This document shows, one piece after another, positions 4,986-11,957 of a stretch of 11,957 bases of DNA. Numbering within the stretch: position 1 is the stretch's first letter; each line of letters opens with the position of its first letter. Source of the DNA: Coriobacteriaceae bacterium (GTDB lineage: Bacteria > Actinomycetota > Coriobacteriia > Coriobacteriales > Coriobacteriaceae); the NCBI GenBank assembly GCA_902364645.1, contig CABJEP010000020.1:18585-30541 (forward strand), written 5' to 3'. The notes beneath the pieces are model-generated. The model made no database searches. It was not told where the DNA came from and worked only from the letters and a program-made list of their open reading frames with translations. The translations under genes were made by a program, and so were the position numbers.

Positions 4986-7370
4986 CTACAGCGTCATGTT
5001 TGGATCGGCGTCGACGTCGAACGGCGAGATTTCACCTCGGTCGAATTTACGGCGGGCGACCTCCGCGATCATGGCAGCGTTATCGGTGCACGCCGAAAGC
5101 GGCGGTACCGTCACGCGGATCCCCTGACGCCCAAGCTTCTTGATCATCATCTCGCGCAGATGCGGATTAGCCGAGACGCCGCCGCCGATGCAGTATTCCT
5201 TGCATCCGGTGGCATGCAGGGCGTTTTTGGCCTTCTTGTACTGAACGTCAAAGACGGCTGCCTCAAACGAAGCCGCCAGATCGGGCAGGTGAATCGTGCG
5301 CCCGGCCTTGGTCTCCTGCTCGATGTAGAGCGTCACGGCCGTTTTAAGACCCGAAAGCGAGAAACGATAATCTCCCCTGCTGTTAAGCGCGCGAGGAAAA
5401 TCGATCGCCTTGGGGTTGCCCGTCTCGGCCAGCTTGGAGATGATGGGGCCACCGGGATAGCCCAGACCCAACGCCTTGGCTACCTTGTCGAAGGCCTCGC
5501 CCGCAGCATCGTCGAGTGTCTCACCAAGTACCTCGTAGTCGCCCCATGCCTTCACGTGCACGAGCATGGTATGACCGCCCGAGACGAGCGTGAAGATAAA
5601 CGGCGGCCTGAGATCGGGCTGCGCCAGCAGATTGGCGAACAGATGGCCCTCCAGATGGTTGACGCACACGAGCGGTTTACCGGCGGCATAGGCAAAGCCC
5701 TTGGCGAAGGCGACGCCCACTACCAGAGCACCCACCAGGCCCGGACCCTGTGTCACGCCAACAGCGGCGAGTTCGCTCGGCGCGATGGCTCCGCCCTCAA
5801 GACCAAGCGATGCTGCGGCATCCTCGAGCGCCGCATCCACGACACTCACAATCACCTCAACGTGTTTGCGCGAGGCGATCTCGGGCACCACGCCGCCAAA
5901 GCGGGCGTGAAAATCAATCTGTGTCGACACCTGGTTGGCCAGCATATTGCCATCCGCATCGATAATCGCCACGGCCGTCTCGTCGCAGGAGCTCTCGATA
6001 GCGAGCACTAGGCGGCGGCGCTCAATTTCGGCACGCTCCCCCTCGGAGCGCCCAGGCGCAGGCAGCGGCCATACGCGCTGCTCTGCCGCCGTCGGCTCGG
6101 GCGAAGCATTGTCGACCGGAAGCACCAGGGGCAGCGGAGCCGTCATGACGATGGCGTCCTTGCCGGCACCATAGTAGCCGCGGCGACGGCCAGCCTCGGT
6201 AAAGCCCAGAGCGTTATAAAGCGCGGTCGCTCCCTCGTTACCGTCCTCGACCTCGAGCGAAGCCGTAGTGCAGCCGAGCATCTGGGCATCATAGCTCACG
6301 TGCGACAGCAGCTTGCGGGCAATGCCCTCACGGCGATGTGCCGGGTCGACGGCGACATCCAGAATCTGCACATCACCGTCCACGACCATACCGCCGGCAA
6401 GGCCCAACAGCTTGCCGTCGTCGTGTGCCACCCACCAACTACGCGGCGCAGCGACGTCCTCGCCCAGTTCGGACAGGAACATGCCCGGCGTCCACGCCTT
6501 GTGTCCGGCACCTTCAAAGCAGGCAGCCTCTAGCGCGCTCGCGCCCTCGGCATCCGCCGCGCCCATGGGACGGAACTGCAGATGACGACCGGCGAGCTCA
6601 TCGGCAACGCCCGTAATTTCGCTCTGTGCACTCTCAGCAAGACCAAGACGCTTGCGCTCGTTTTCCTCGGCATCCGAAAGGCGCGTGTAAATCGGCAGGA
6701 CGCGAGCCGGATCGCCGTCACCCGCAGCGTGCGCGAGCAGCAAGCCCTCGCCCGAAGGCCACCACAGGTCGCGCTCCACGCAGCGGACGGTCTCGTCCTC
6801 ACCCAGCAGCTTGCCATAGCGCACGAGACCGTCACCGGTCAGCTGAACCTGGTCCCAGTCCGCTGCTCGGCGCCACTCATCGAGCGCCACGGCGGCCTTG
6901 ACCACGTGTTCGCGCTCAAATTGACGCTCGGGGCCCTCATCGACCAGCATATACAGCGCCGGATATACCTCACCGCGCATAGCATCGGCCAAGATACCAA
7001 GCTTGCCGCGCACGCCAGCCTTCCACGCCGTCCAAGCGCAAGCATCGAGCGTCGACACGCCCAGTAGCGGAACATTGGCACCACGCGCGAGGCCCTTGGC
7101 AGTGGAGATGCCGATGCGCACACCCGTAAACGACCCCGGGCCGCGGCCGACCACGTAGCAACCAACATCGCTGCGATCCAGACCGGCTTGAGCCAGCACG
7201 CCATCAACGGTATTCACGAGCTCAACGTTGGCGTGACGGCGACACATGTGGTCGCCACTCACGAGCTTCGTCTCGCCCGTCTGCCCATCAATCCATCTTG
7301 CCGCGCAGGCAAGCATGTCGGTCGAGGTATCGAGCGCCACCACCAGCGCGTTGTCGTTATGCAAGCTCAT
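4986..7370 (-). CDS. TsaB-RimI-TsaD fusion: t6A37 tRNA modification and S18 acetyltransferase
   Basis: The 794-residue protein contains three normally separate enzymes. Residues 1-242 are TsaB (LDTSTD at 13; GRGPGSFTGVRIGISTAKGL 75-94). Residues 265-412 are a GNAT domain of RimI type (LDVAVDPAHRREGIARKLL about 337-355). A Pro-rich linker (413-452) leads to TsaD, 453-794: AIESSCDETAVAI; metal ligands H572 and H576 in NHLEGH; VSGGHT 597-601; GETLDDAAGEAFDK; GGGVSAN 729-735; and D763 in CTDNAAMIA. TsaD and TsaB, with TsaE and a TsaC/Sua5 that is not in this window, transfer threonylcarbamoyl to A37 of ANN-decoding tRNAs. RimI acetylates the N-terminus of ribosomal protein S18. The frame can open with TTG at 7388, but ATG 7370 with AAGG nine bases upstream gives the natural TsaB start. 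It overlaps tsaE by 14 bases, suggesting translational coupling. All key residues are intact. Confidence 0.93.
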   Translation of the reverse strand: MSLHNDNALVVALDTSTDMLACAARWIDGQTGETKLVSGDHMCRRHANVELVNTVDGVLAQAGLDRSDVGCYVVGRGPGSFTGVRIGISTAKGLARGANVPLLGVSTLDACAWTAWKAGVRGKLGILADAMRGEVYPALYMLVDEGPERQFEREHVVKAAVALDEWRRAADWDQVQLTGDGLVRYGKLLGEDETVRCVERDLWWPSGEGLLLAHAAGDGDPARVLPIYTRLSDAEENERKRLGLAESAQSEITGVADELAGRHLQFRPMGAADAEGASALEAACFEGAGHKAWTPGMFLSELGEDVAAPRSWWVAHDDGKLLGLAGGMVVDGDVQILDVAVDPAHRREGIARKLLSHVSYDAQMLGCTTASLEVEDGNEGATALYNALGFTEAGRRRGYYGAGKDAIVMTAPLPLVLPVDNASPEPTAAEQRVWPLPAPGRSEGERAEIERRRLVLAIESSCDETAVAIIDADGNMLANQVSTQIDFHARFGGVVPEIASRKHVEVIVSVVDAALEDAAASLGLEGGAIAPSELAAVGVTQGPGLVGALVVGVAFAKGFAYAAGKPLVCVNHLEGHLFANLLAQPDLRPPFIFTLVSGGHTMLVHVKAWGDYEVLGETLDDAAGEAFDKVAKALGLGYPGGPIISKLAETGNPKAIDFPRALNSRGDYRFSLSGLKTAVTLYIEQETKAGRTIHLPDLAASFEAAVFDVQYKKAKNALHATGCKEYCIGGGVSANPHLREMMIKKLGRQGIRVTVPPLSACTDNAAMIAEVARRKFDRGEISPFDVDADPNMTL

Positions 7371-7863
7371 CTTGTACAGCCTTATCAATCAAATGGGAAA
7401 GCTCCATTGCGCGGTCACCGTGCGCCTCGAGCGTTATCGTTCGCACGTCGCTGTCGCCCTCATCACGCCTGAGCGTCACCGAAAGATACTCATCCGTCAG
7501 CTCGTCCTGGAATTGTTCGCCCCATTCCAGCAGGCAAGCACCCTCATAGCCCAGCACATCGAAAATGCCCGTATCCTCGAGCTCGTAGGCATGCTCCAGG
7601 CGGTATAGATCAAAGTGAAACAGCGGAATACGACCTTGATCGTGAACGGCCATGAGCGCGAACGTAGGGCTCGTAACCATATGCCCATCGCCCAGCCCGC
7701 GCGAGACGCCCTTGGTAAAGTGAGTTTTGCCCACTCCCAGGCCACCGGTCAGGATGAGCACATCGCCGTCCTCAAGGCACGGTGCAATTAGCTCGCCAAA
7801 GTACTCCGTATCGGCAGCGCAAGTCGTTTTGTAAGTACCTACCCCCAGGCGCTCCAGGGACAT
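7357..7863 (-). CDS. tsaE: TsaE, ATPase of the t6A tRNA modification complex
   Basis: This 168-residue P-loop protein is close to the family size. Walker A is GGLGVGKTHFTKG (residues 40-52, K46 and T47). It is followed by SPTF (65-68), the TsaE signature FHFDLYRL (82-89, D85) and EWGE (113-116, where many homologues have EWPE). TsaE binds the TsaB-TsaD pair and uses ATP to reset it between rounds of threonylcarbamoyl transfer. AAGGAG lies about six bases before the ATG, and the udg stop is 12 bases upstream. The 3' end overlaps the start of the TsaB-RimI-TsaD fusion, so its direct protein partners are translated from the same message. Confidence 0.93.
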   Translation of the reverse strand: MSLERLGVGTYKTTCAADTEYFGELIAPCLEDGDVLILTGGLGVGKTHFTKGVSRGLGDGHMVTSPTFALMAVHDQGRIPLFHFDLYRLEHAYELEDTGIFDVLGYEGACLLEWGEQFQDELTDEYLSVTLRRDEGDSDVRTITLEAHGDRAMELSHLIDKAVQDELA

Positions 7864-7875
7864 ATATGCTCCTTA

Positions 7876-8496
7876 TTATTCCGAGGCGTCCTCTGGTGCG
7901 GGATGTCGCTCCAGATAGTCGCCCAGCATCTTAAAGTCTTCCTCCAGCAGCTCCTGCCACGCCGGATTGCGCAGCGCTGCTGCCGGATGGAACGTGGGCA
8001 TTACCACAAAATGCCCCATCTGGTGGAACCTGCCGCGCAGCTTAGTAATGCCGATCTCGGTCTTAAGCACAAAGTGCGTCGCGGGGTTGCCGAGCGTCAC
8101 GATGATATCGGGCCAGATGCTTCGAATCTGCTCACGCAAAAACGGCGAGCAAGCCAGCACTTCCTCGGGACGCGGATTGCGGTTTCCCGGCGGGCGGCAC
8201 TTAAGCACGTTGGCAATGTAGACGTCTTCGCGTTTGAGCCCCGCCAGCGACAAAATGCCGTTGAGGTCCTCGCCTGCCGCCCCCACAAAGGGCTCGCCCT
8301 GCAAATCCTCATTACGGCCCGGCGCCTCGCCAATAAACATCACGCGAGCGCGGGGGTTTCCCACGCCAAACACGATGTTGTGGCGCGACTGGTAAAGCTG
8401 GCAAAGGTGACAATCGCCCAGAACGGCCTCGATCTCCTCGAGTGCGACCTCACGCGGCGCCTGATGGCTATGGCCGGGAATGTGCATGACGCCCAT
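7876..8496 (-). CDS. family 4 uracil-DNA glycosylase with a [4Fe-4S] cluster
   Basis: The 206-residue protein removes uracil from DNA as the first step of base excision repair. Four cysteines in the family 4 (UdgA) pattern, C29-x2-C32, C100 and C116, should hold the iron-sulfur cluster. Other motifs are GEAPGRNEDLQGEPFVG (56-72), NVLKCRPPGNRNP (96-108) and the leucine-loop region PTFHPAAALR (167-176). A longer frame opens at 8544 inside alr, but AGGAG (8502-8506) lies five bases before ATG 8496, which decides the start. That site overlaps the alr stop codon, so translation is probably coupled. It sits between a cell-wall gene and tRNA modification genes, so its place in the operon probably reflects co-expression and not a shared pathway. 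Also related to the phage SPO1 polymerase N-terminal domain family. Confidence 0.92.
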   Translation of the reverse strand: MGVMHIPGHSHQAPREVALEEIEAVLGDCHLCQLYQSRHNIVFGVGNPRARVMFIGEAPGRNEDLQGEPFVGAAGEDLNGILSLAGLKREDVYIANVLKCRPPGNRNPRPEEVLACSPFLREQIRSIWPDIIVTLGNPATHFVLKTEIGITKLRGRFHQMGHFVVMPTFHPAAALRNPAWQELLEEDFKMLGDYLERHPAPEDASE

Positions 8497-8501
8497 AGCG
8501 A

Positions 8502-8506
8502 CTCCT
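8502..8506 (-). promoter_or_regulatory. ribosome binding site that fixes the udg start
   Basis: AGGAG on the minus strand overlaps the alr TAG stop (8505-8507) and lies five bases before ATG 8496. The upstream start candidate at 8544 has no comparable site. Confidence 0.75.
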
Positions 8507-9650
8507 ACACGTAGACCTTGTCGAGACGCATACCAAAGCCGCAAGCGACCTCGTAGTTAATCGTGCCGCGTAGGCGCGCCATCTCGTCCATGGTAATCTC
8601 GGCATCTCCATCGCAGCCGACAATGATCATCTCGTCACCATACTCGGCCTCGGGAATCTCATGCGCCGGGTTGGACTGAATGGCGACCATAAACTGATCC
8701 ATGCAGATATTGCCAACCTGATGCACGCGCTCGCCGCGATACAGCACATCCATACGATTGGAAAGCGTACGCGATAGGCCGTCGGCATAACCGATCGGCA
8801 GCGTGCAGATCTGAACGCGCGTACGCGGTACGCGGTAGGTAAAACCGTAGCCCACGCCCTCGCCCATCGCAGGGTGTGCCACGCGCGTCACGCGCGCATG
8901 GACGCTCATAACGGGATCAAGCTGCATCACGCGACCACTCAGCTCACATGGCTGCAGACCATACAAACCGATGCCGGCACGAATCATGTCAAAGTGCATT
9001 GAAGAATCGAGCATCGAGGACGGCGTGTTGGCGCAGTGCACGATACCGCACTCAAAGCCCGCATCCTTAATGGCCTGAACGGCCTCAGTAAAGCGCTGAC
9101 ACTGCAGTTTGTAGTCCCAGCCCGAAGGTTCATCGGCCGTGGCGAAGTGCGTAAATACGCCGTCGCACTGAATACCGCGATGGAAATTAATACCGCGGAC
9201 AAAGTCGAGCACCTGCGTGTAATGTACGCCAATGCGGTTCATGCCCGTCTCGATGGCGAGATGATACTTGCCCACCTTGCCCGCCGCGACGGCACATTCG
9301 CCATACGCAAGAGCAAAGTCAGACGTATAGACCGAGGGCATGATATCAAACTCGAGCAACGTCGGAATGGCCTCGATAGGCGGCTCGCTTAGGATGAGGA
9401 TGGGTTTCGTAATCCCGCCCTGTCGGAGCTCAACGCCCTCGTTAACCGTCGCCACGGCAAACATGTCGGCACCGGCCGAATACATGATCTTGGCGCACTC
9501 AACAGCTCCATGACCATAAGCATCGGCCTTGACCACGCAGCACAGGCGCTGACGCGGATTCAACAAGTTCTTATAGGCCCTCGTGTTGCGACGGAGCGCC
9601 CCGCGGTCGATCTCGACCCAGGACCAGCGCGTCAAATCGGCTTTATTCAT
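8505..9650 (-). CDS. alr: alanine racemase (PLP-dependent)
   Basis: The enzyme interconverts L- and D-alanine, supplying D-Ala for peptidoglycan in the cytoplasm. At 381 residues it has the normal length. The PLP lysine is K41 in VVKADAYGHG (39-48). The second catalytic base is Y268 in GVGYGFTY (265-272). IETGMNRIG (133-141), RAGIGLYG (224-231) and LPIGYADGLSR (284-294) are family signatures, and the C-terminus has the expected INYEV...R...VYV pattern. The ATG follows the nnr stop by two bases, and the ribosome binding site is weak (GGATG/GAAGG inside nnr), so translation is probably coupled to nnr. The neighbourhood alr-tsaE-tsaB-rimI-tsaD is common in Actinobacteria. No missing residues. 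Confidence 0.95.
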   Translation of the reverse strand: MNKADLTRWSWVEIDRGALRRNTRAYKNLLNPRQRLCCVVKADAYGHGAVECAKIMYSAGADMFAVATVNEGVELRQGGITKPILILSEPPIEAIPTLLEFDIMPSVYTSDFALAYGECAVAAGKVGKYHLAIETGMNRIGVHYTQVLDFVRGINFHRGIQCDGVFTHFATADEPSGWDYKLQCQRFTEAVQAIKDAGFECGIVHCANTPSSMLDSSMHFDMIRAGIGLYGLQPCELSGRVMQLDPVMSVHARVTRVAHPAMGEGVGYGFTYRVPRTRVQICTLPIGYADGLSRTLSNRMDVLYRGERVHQVGNICMDQFMVAIQSNPAHEIPEAEYGDEMIIVGCDGDAEITMDEMARLRGTINYEVACGFGMRLDKVYV

Positions 9651-9652
9651 GA

Positions 9653-11269
9653 TTAGTCATCCGACCCTTCGTCCATGATTCCCAGATCTTCGAGCGCATC
9701 CTTTGCCGCCAGCTCCATGGCAGGACCGATCAAGTCGATAAGATCGGTTGCGATAACGCTCTTCTCACCATACTCCGTCGCCGCGGCAAAACCGGCGTAG
9801 CTGTGAAGTGCGACGGCGTACGAATACAGCAACTCCCAACGATCCATCTCGTCGCGCATGGTGGCAAGCGTGCCGGCCAAAATACCCGCCAGAACATCAC
9901 CCGAACCGGCAGTTGCCAGAGAAGCCGGACCCGAGAGTGGCAGCAGCACGCGCTCAACACCACAGATAGCCGTCGTCGGCCCCTTGGCAATGACCACCAG
10001 ATTGTCGGAGCCTGCAGCCCAAACAACCTTCTGCGCGGCCGCAATCGCGGTACCAAGGTCGTTCACCTCGTCACCGGCAACCAGACGCGAAAGCTCACGA
10101 TAGTGCGGCGTCATAACCAACGGCTGCTCGCGGCGATACATCTCGGGGTTACTATCAATACCGTCAATGGCAATCTTAGCAAGGCAATTGAGTGCATCGG
10201 CGTCCAAAATTAGCGGTACATCAAGCTCGAGCAAGCCCGAAACCACCTGCATAGCGCCGGCAGACGTCGTCATACCGGGACCGCACAGCACGCAGCTGTA
10301 CTTCTTTGCGATCTCGCACACCGTCATGCGCGCAGCGGCGCCAAAGGAGCCGCGGGAATCAGACGGAATAGCAAAGACGGGAATCGAAGGAAGTGCCATG
10401 CGAATGAGATTGGCACAGGCGTCAGGAGCCGCGACTGCCACGTAACCAGCACCCGCGCGAGCTGCAGACTTGGCCGCCATAATGGCAGCACCAGGATATT
10501 GCGCAGATCCGGCGACAATAAGCACGGAGCCACGGGAATACTTATCGATATTCGATGGTAGCGGAGCAAAGTAATCAACTAAGTCACCGGGCTCGACAAT
10601 CTCGGCGGCGTGGTCGACATCATCGATGACCTCGTCAAGACGGTCGTAAAGATTGCCGCAGATCAAATCGCCAGCATACTCAGGACCATCAGCGCTATAC
10701 AGACCAATCTTGGGCGCAATCATCGTCACCGTGCGCTCGGCACGAATGCAGTCGTCATCAACAACGCCCGTCTCTGCATTCAGGCCCGAGGGGACATCAA
10801 TGGATACGACACAATCGGCGCATTCATTGACCGTAGGAATCCAAATTGAGAACGGCGCACGCAGATTCCCGTGGAAACCGGTACCAAAAATGGCATCGAC
10901 AACAACATCGGCCTTATCGATCAAAACCTCGAGTTCATCACGCGAGGGGCCGACGCAAACGTGCACATCGCGGCCGGCAGTACGACGAGCAACATGACGT
11001 GCCAGAGCAGCAGGAATCTCATCCGGTTCAACCGGAGAAACGATATCCACGTCCACACCCTTATGGCTCAGGATATCGGCGGCAACCCAACCGTCGCCAC
11101 CATTATTACCAAAACCGACCAAAACGAGAACCCGATCGGGATTGAGCTTCAAGACCTCGTTAGCGGCAAACTCACCCGCTAGCTCCATAAGCTCGGCCTT
11201 CGAAGTCCCTTCGCGTTCGATGATATCCTCGAGACGAACGACTTCTTCGGTACTCAAAACCGGTTTCAT
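9653..11269 (-). CDS. nnr: bifunctional NAD(P)H-hydrate epimerase / ADP-dependent NAD(P)HX dehydratase
   Basis: The 538-residue protein repairs hydrated NADH and NADPH. The N-terminal YjeF_N epimerase (about 1-220) shows GFGNNGGDGWVAA (52-64), DAIFGTG (125-131) and SIDVPSGLN (156-164). The C-terminal ribokinase-like dehydratase (about 230-520) shows KYSRGSVLIVAGS (243-255), CGPG (329-332), LDADALN (355-361), MTPHYRELSRL (386-396) and the catalytic loop TAGSGDVLAGILAG (453-466, D458). Most homologues read TPHPGE at the fourth motif; here it is TPHYRE, a substitution to note. The ATG directly follows the acpS TAG, and AGGAG lies within the last acpS codons, so the two are translationally coupled. 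The acidic tail (about 525-538) is variable. Both domains appear intact. Confidence 0.94.
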   Translation of the reverse strand: MKPVLSTEEVVRLEDIIEREGTSKAELMELAGEFAANEVLKLNPDRVLVLVGFGNNGGDGWVAADILSHKGVDVDIVSPVEPDEIPAALARHVARRTAGRDVHVCVGPSRDELEVLIDKADVVVDAIFGTGFHGNLRAPFSIWIPTVNECADCVVSIDVPSGLNAETGVVDDDCIRAERTVTMIAPKIGLYSADGPEYAGDLICGNLYDRLDEVIDDVDHAAEIVEPGDLVDYFAPLPSNIDKYSRGSVLIVAGSAQYPGAAIMAAKSAARAGAGYVAVAAPDACANLIRMALPSIPVFAIPSDSRGSFGAAARMTVCEIAKKYSCVLCGPGMTTSAGAMQVVSGLLELDVPLILDADALNCLAKIAIDGIDSNPEMYRREQPLVMTPHYRELSRLVAGDEVNDLGTAIAAAQKVVWAAGSDNLVVIAKGPTTAICGVERVLLPLSGPASLATAGSGDVLAGILAGTLATMRDEMDRWELLYSYAVALHSYAGFAAATEYGEKSVIATDLIDLIGPAMELAAKDALEDLGIMDEGSDD

Positions 11270-11809
11270 CTATGCTCCTAGCGTATCTTGCGAAGCATCG
11301 CCCAGGTGCTCCGTCAATGCTGAATTCTGCAGCTGCTCGAGCTCATCTAATACAGAGCGAGCCTCTTTAAATGTCTGCGCAACGCGTTTCTTGGTGCTCA
11401 CCTTTTCATCTTTTGGCTTAGGCCGAGCATCTTCGGTAATCGCGATGGCATTCGCAACGGCCAAGTCTCCCGTAAGGGTAATAGAAAGAGCGACCTCGAC
11501 AACACCCAAATCCTGGGCGATTTCGAGAGCACGGCCAGAAAGCAGAGCCTTCGGTTTGCCGAGTTTATCACGCGTTACCGAAACATCCTTGCGACCCACG
11601 CCTTGACTAAAACCCGTGCCAAGAGCTTTAAGCACCGCCTCACGCGAAGCAAAGCGGCTCGCATAGTGAGCAGCGGGACGCGATGATGCATCGCAATACG
11701 CACGTTCTTCTTCGGTAAACACACGCCGAGCAAACGACGGCGTCTTTTCAAGAATTGATTTCATGCGGGAAATCTCGACGATATCAACGCCGATACCAGC
11801 TTCAGCCAT
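11270..11809 (-). CDS. acpS: holo-[acyl-carrier-protein] synthase with a C-terminal extension
   Basis: The enzyme transfers 4'-phosphopantetheine from CoA to ACP, activating it for fatty acid synthesis. Core motifs are GIGVDIVEI (5-13; D9, metal ligand) and FASREAVLKALGTG (53-66; E57, metal ligand), then LSITLTGDLAVA (108-119). Most AcpS proteins read SISHT at this last motif, so the usual His is replaced here by Leu. The core ends near residue 126, the normal length, but about 53 further residues follow: a Lys-rich segment (129-142), then a probable helix (143-165). The frame opens at 11821, but that ATG lies just before the ribosome binding site GGAGGTG (11813-11819), so ATG 11809 is the start. 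It is the first gene of the operon. Function is probably retained because both metal ligands are present. Confidence 0.9.
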   Translation of the reverse strand: MAEAGIGVDIVEISRMKSILEKTPSFARRVFTEEERAYCDASSRPAAHYASRFASREAVLKALGTGFSQGVGRKDVSVTRDKLGKPKALLSGRALEIAQDLGVVEVALSITLTGDLAVANAIAITEDARPKPKDEKVSTKKRVAQTFKEARSVLDELEQLQNSALTEHLGDASQDTLGA

Positions 11810-11812
11810 GTT

Positions 11813-11819
11813 CACCTCC
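11813..11819 (-). promoter_or_regulatory. ribosome binding site that fixes the acpS start
   Basis: GGAGGTG on the minus strand sits directly before ATG 11809, with GGAGG five bases away. The upstream in-frame ATG at 11821 overlaps the site and has none of its own. Confidence 0.85.
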
Positions 11820-11838
11820 ATATCGCACAGACTAAGTT

Positions 11839-11868
11839 ATTGTAGCCCGTTCACAGAAGATGCGACAA
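11839..11868 (-). promoter_or_regulatory. proximal promoter of the acpS operon
   Basis: On the minus strand TTGTCG (11863-11868) and TACAAT (11839-11844) are 18 bases apart. Transcription would start near 11832, leaving a leader of about 23 nt before the acpS ATG. Confidence 0.6.
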
Positions 11869-11874
11869 ACGAGG

Positions 11875-11904
11875 GTTATAAAACACAGCTACTATGTGAG
11901 ACAA
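11875..11904 (-). promoter_or_regulatory. distal promoter candidate of the acpS operon
   Basis: On the minus strand TTGTCT (11899-11904) and TATAAC (11875-11880) are 18 bases apart. It lies between the upstream terminator and the proximal promoter, suggesting tandem promoters. Confidence 0.5.
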
Positions 11905-11918
11905 AAGCCCGTAAACGC

Positions 11919-11950
11919 AAAAAAGGGGGAGGCCGCGAGGCCTCCCCCTT
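11919..11950 (-). terminator. intrinsic terminator of the off-window gene upstream
   Basis: A perfect 12-bp stem (11923-11934 with 11939-11950, four-base loop) is followed on the minus strand by T6 (11924-11919). It separates an unseen minus-strand gene from the acpS operon and supports an independent promoter for that operon. Confidence 0.85.
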
Positions 11951-11957
11951 CTTCAAG

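Noticed and set aside
11822..11918. Leader peptide or riboswitch before acpS
   Set aside because: The leader from the proximal promoter is only about 23 nt, with no ORF or terminator between promoter and gene.
1..11957. CRISPR arrays, tRNA or rRNA genes, phage or transposase genes
   Set aside because: No regularly spaced repeats, no cloverleaf or rRNA segments and no transposase or integrase motifs were seen on either strand.

Overview
The window is GC-rich and gene-dense, and every convincing gene lies on the minus strand. Gene content and style suggest a Gram-positive, high-GC anaerobe of the Coriobacteriia, most like Collinsella. Indicators are the tsaB-rimI-tsaD triple fusion, a family 4 uracil-DNA glycosylase, the alr/tsaE neighbourhood typical of Actinobacteria, and a CstA carrier. 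The taxonomic call rests on recognition, not on a search.

Right part (4986-11957, read right to left): a compact six-gene operon, acpS - nnr (NAD(P)HX epimerase/dehydratase) - alr - udg - tsaE - tsaB/rimI/tsaD. It starts at two tandem promoter candidates just left of the terminator of an off-window gene. Gaps are 0 to 12 bases, or the genes overlap, and most ribosome binding sites sit inside the end of the preceding gene. The products cover acyl-carrier-protein activation, nicotinamide cofactor repair, D-alanine for peptidoglycan, uracil removal from DNA, and t6A37 tRNA modification with S18 acetylation. The operon runs out into a perfect 33-bp inverted repeat (4839-4871 / 4941-4973) that encloses a terminator-like hairpin.

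Middle part (2341-4838): cstA, a many-pass membrane carrier for peptides or pyruvate, with its own control region. This holds a promoter whose spacer is a palindrome, then a leader of about 235 nt. The leader has a tiny ORF ending Ile-Ile-Ser-Val-Val-Ile-Ile-stop, a chain of mutually exclusive stems, and a strong intrinsic terminator about 35 bases before the cstA start. That is the geometry of ribosome-mediated attenuation sensing branched-chain amino acids, here placed before a nutrient carrier instead of a biosynthetic operon. cstA ends at a 15-bp terminator.

Left part (1-2300): a 730-residue protein with an N-terminal winged-helix-like domain, about 300 residues of charged low-complexity sequence, and a C-terminal TOPRIM domain like JetD (DUF2220) of the Wadjet plasmid-defence system. 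No jetA, jetB or jetC lies beside it in the window, so it is an orphan JetD-like protein of unusual architecture.

The best candidates for something new are the cstA attenuator, the orphan JetD-like TOPRIM protein and the 33-bp inverted-repeat element.
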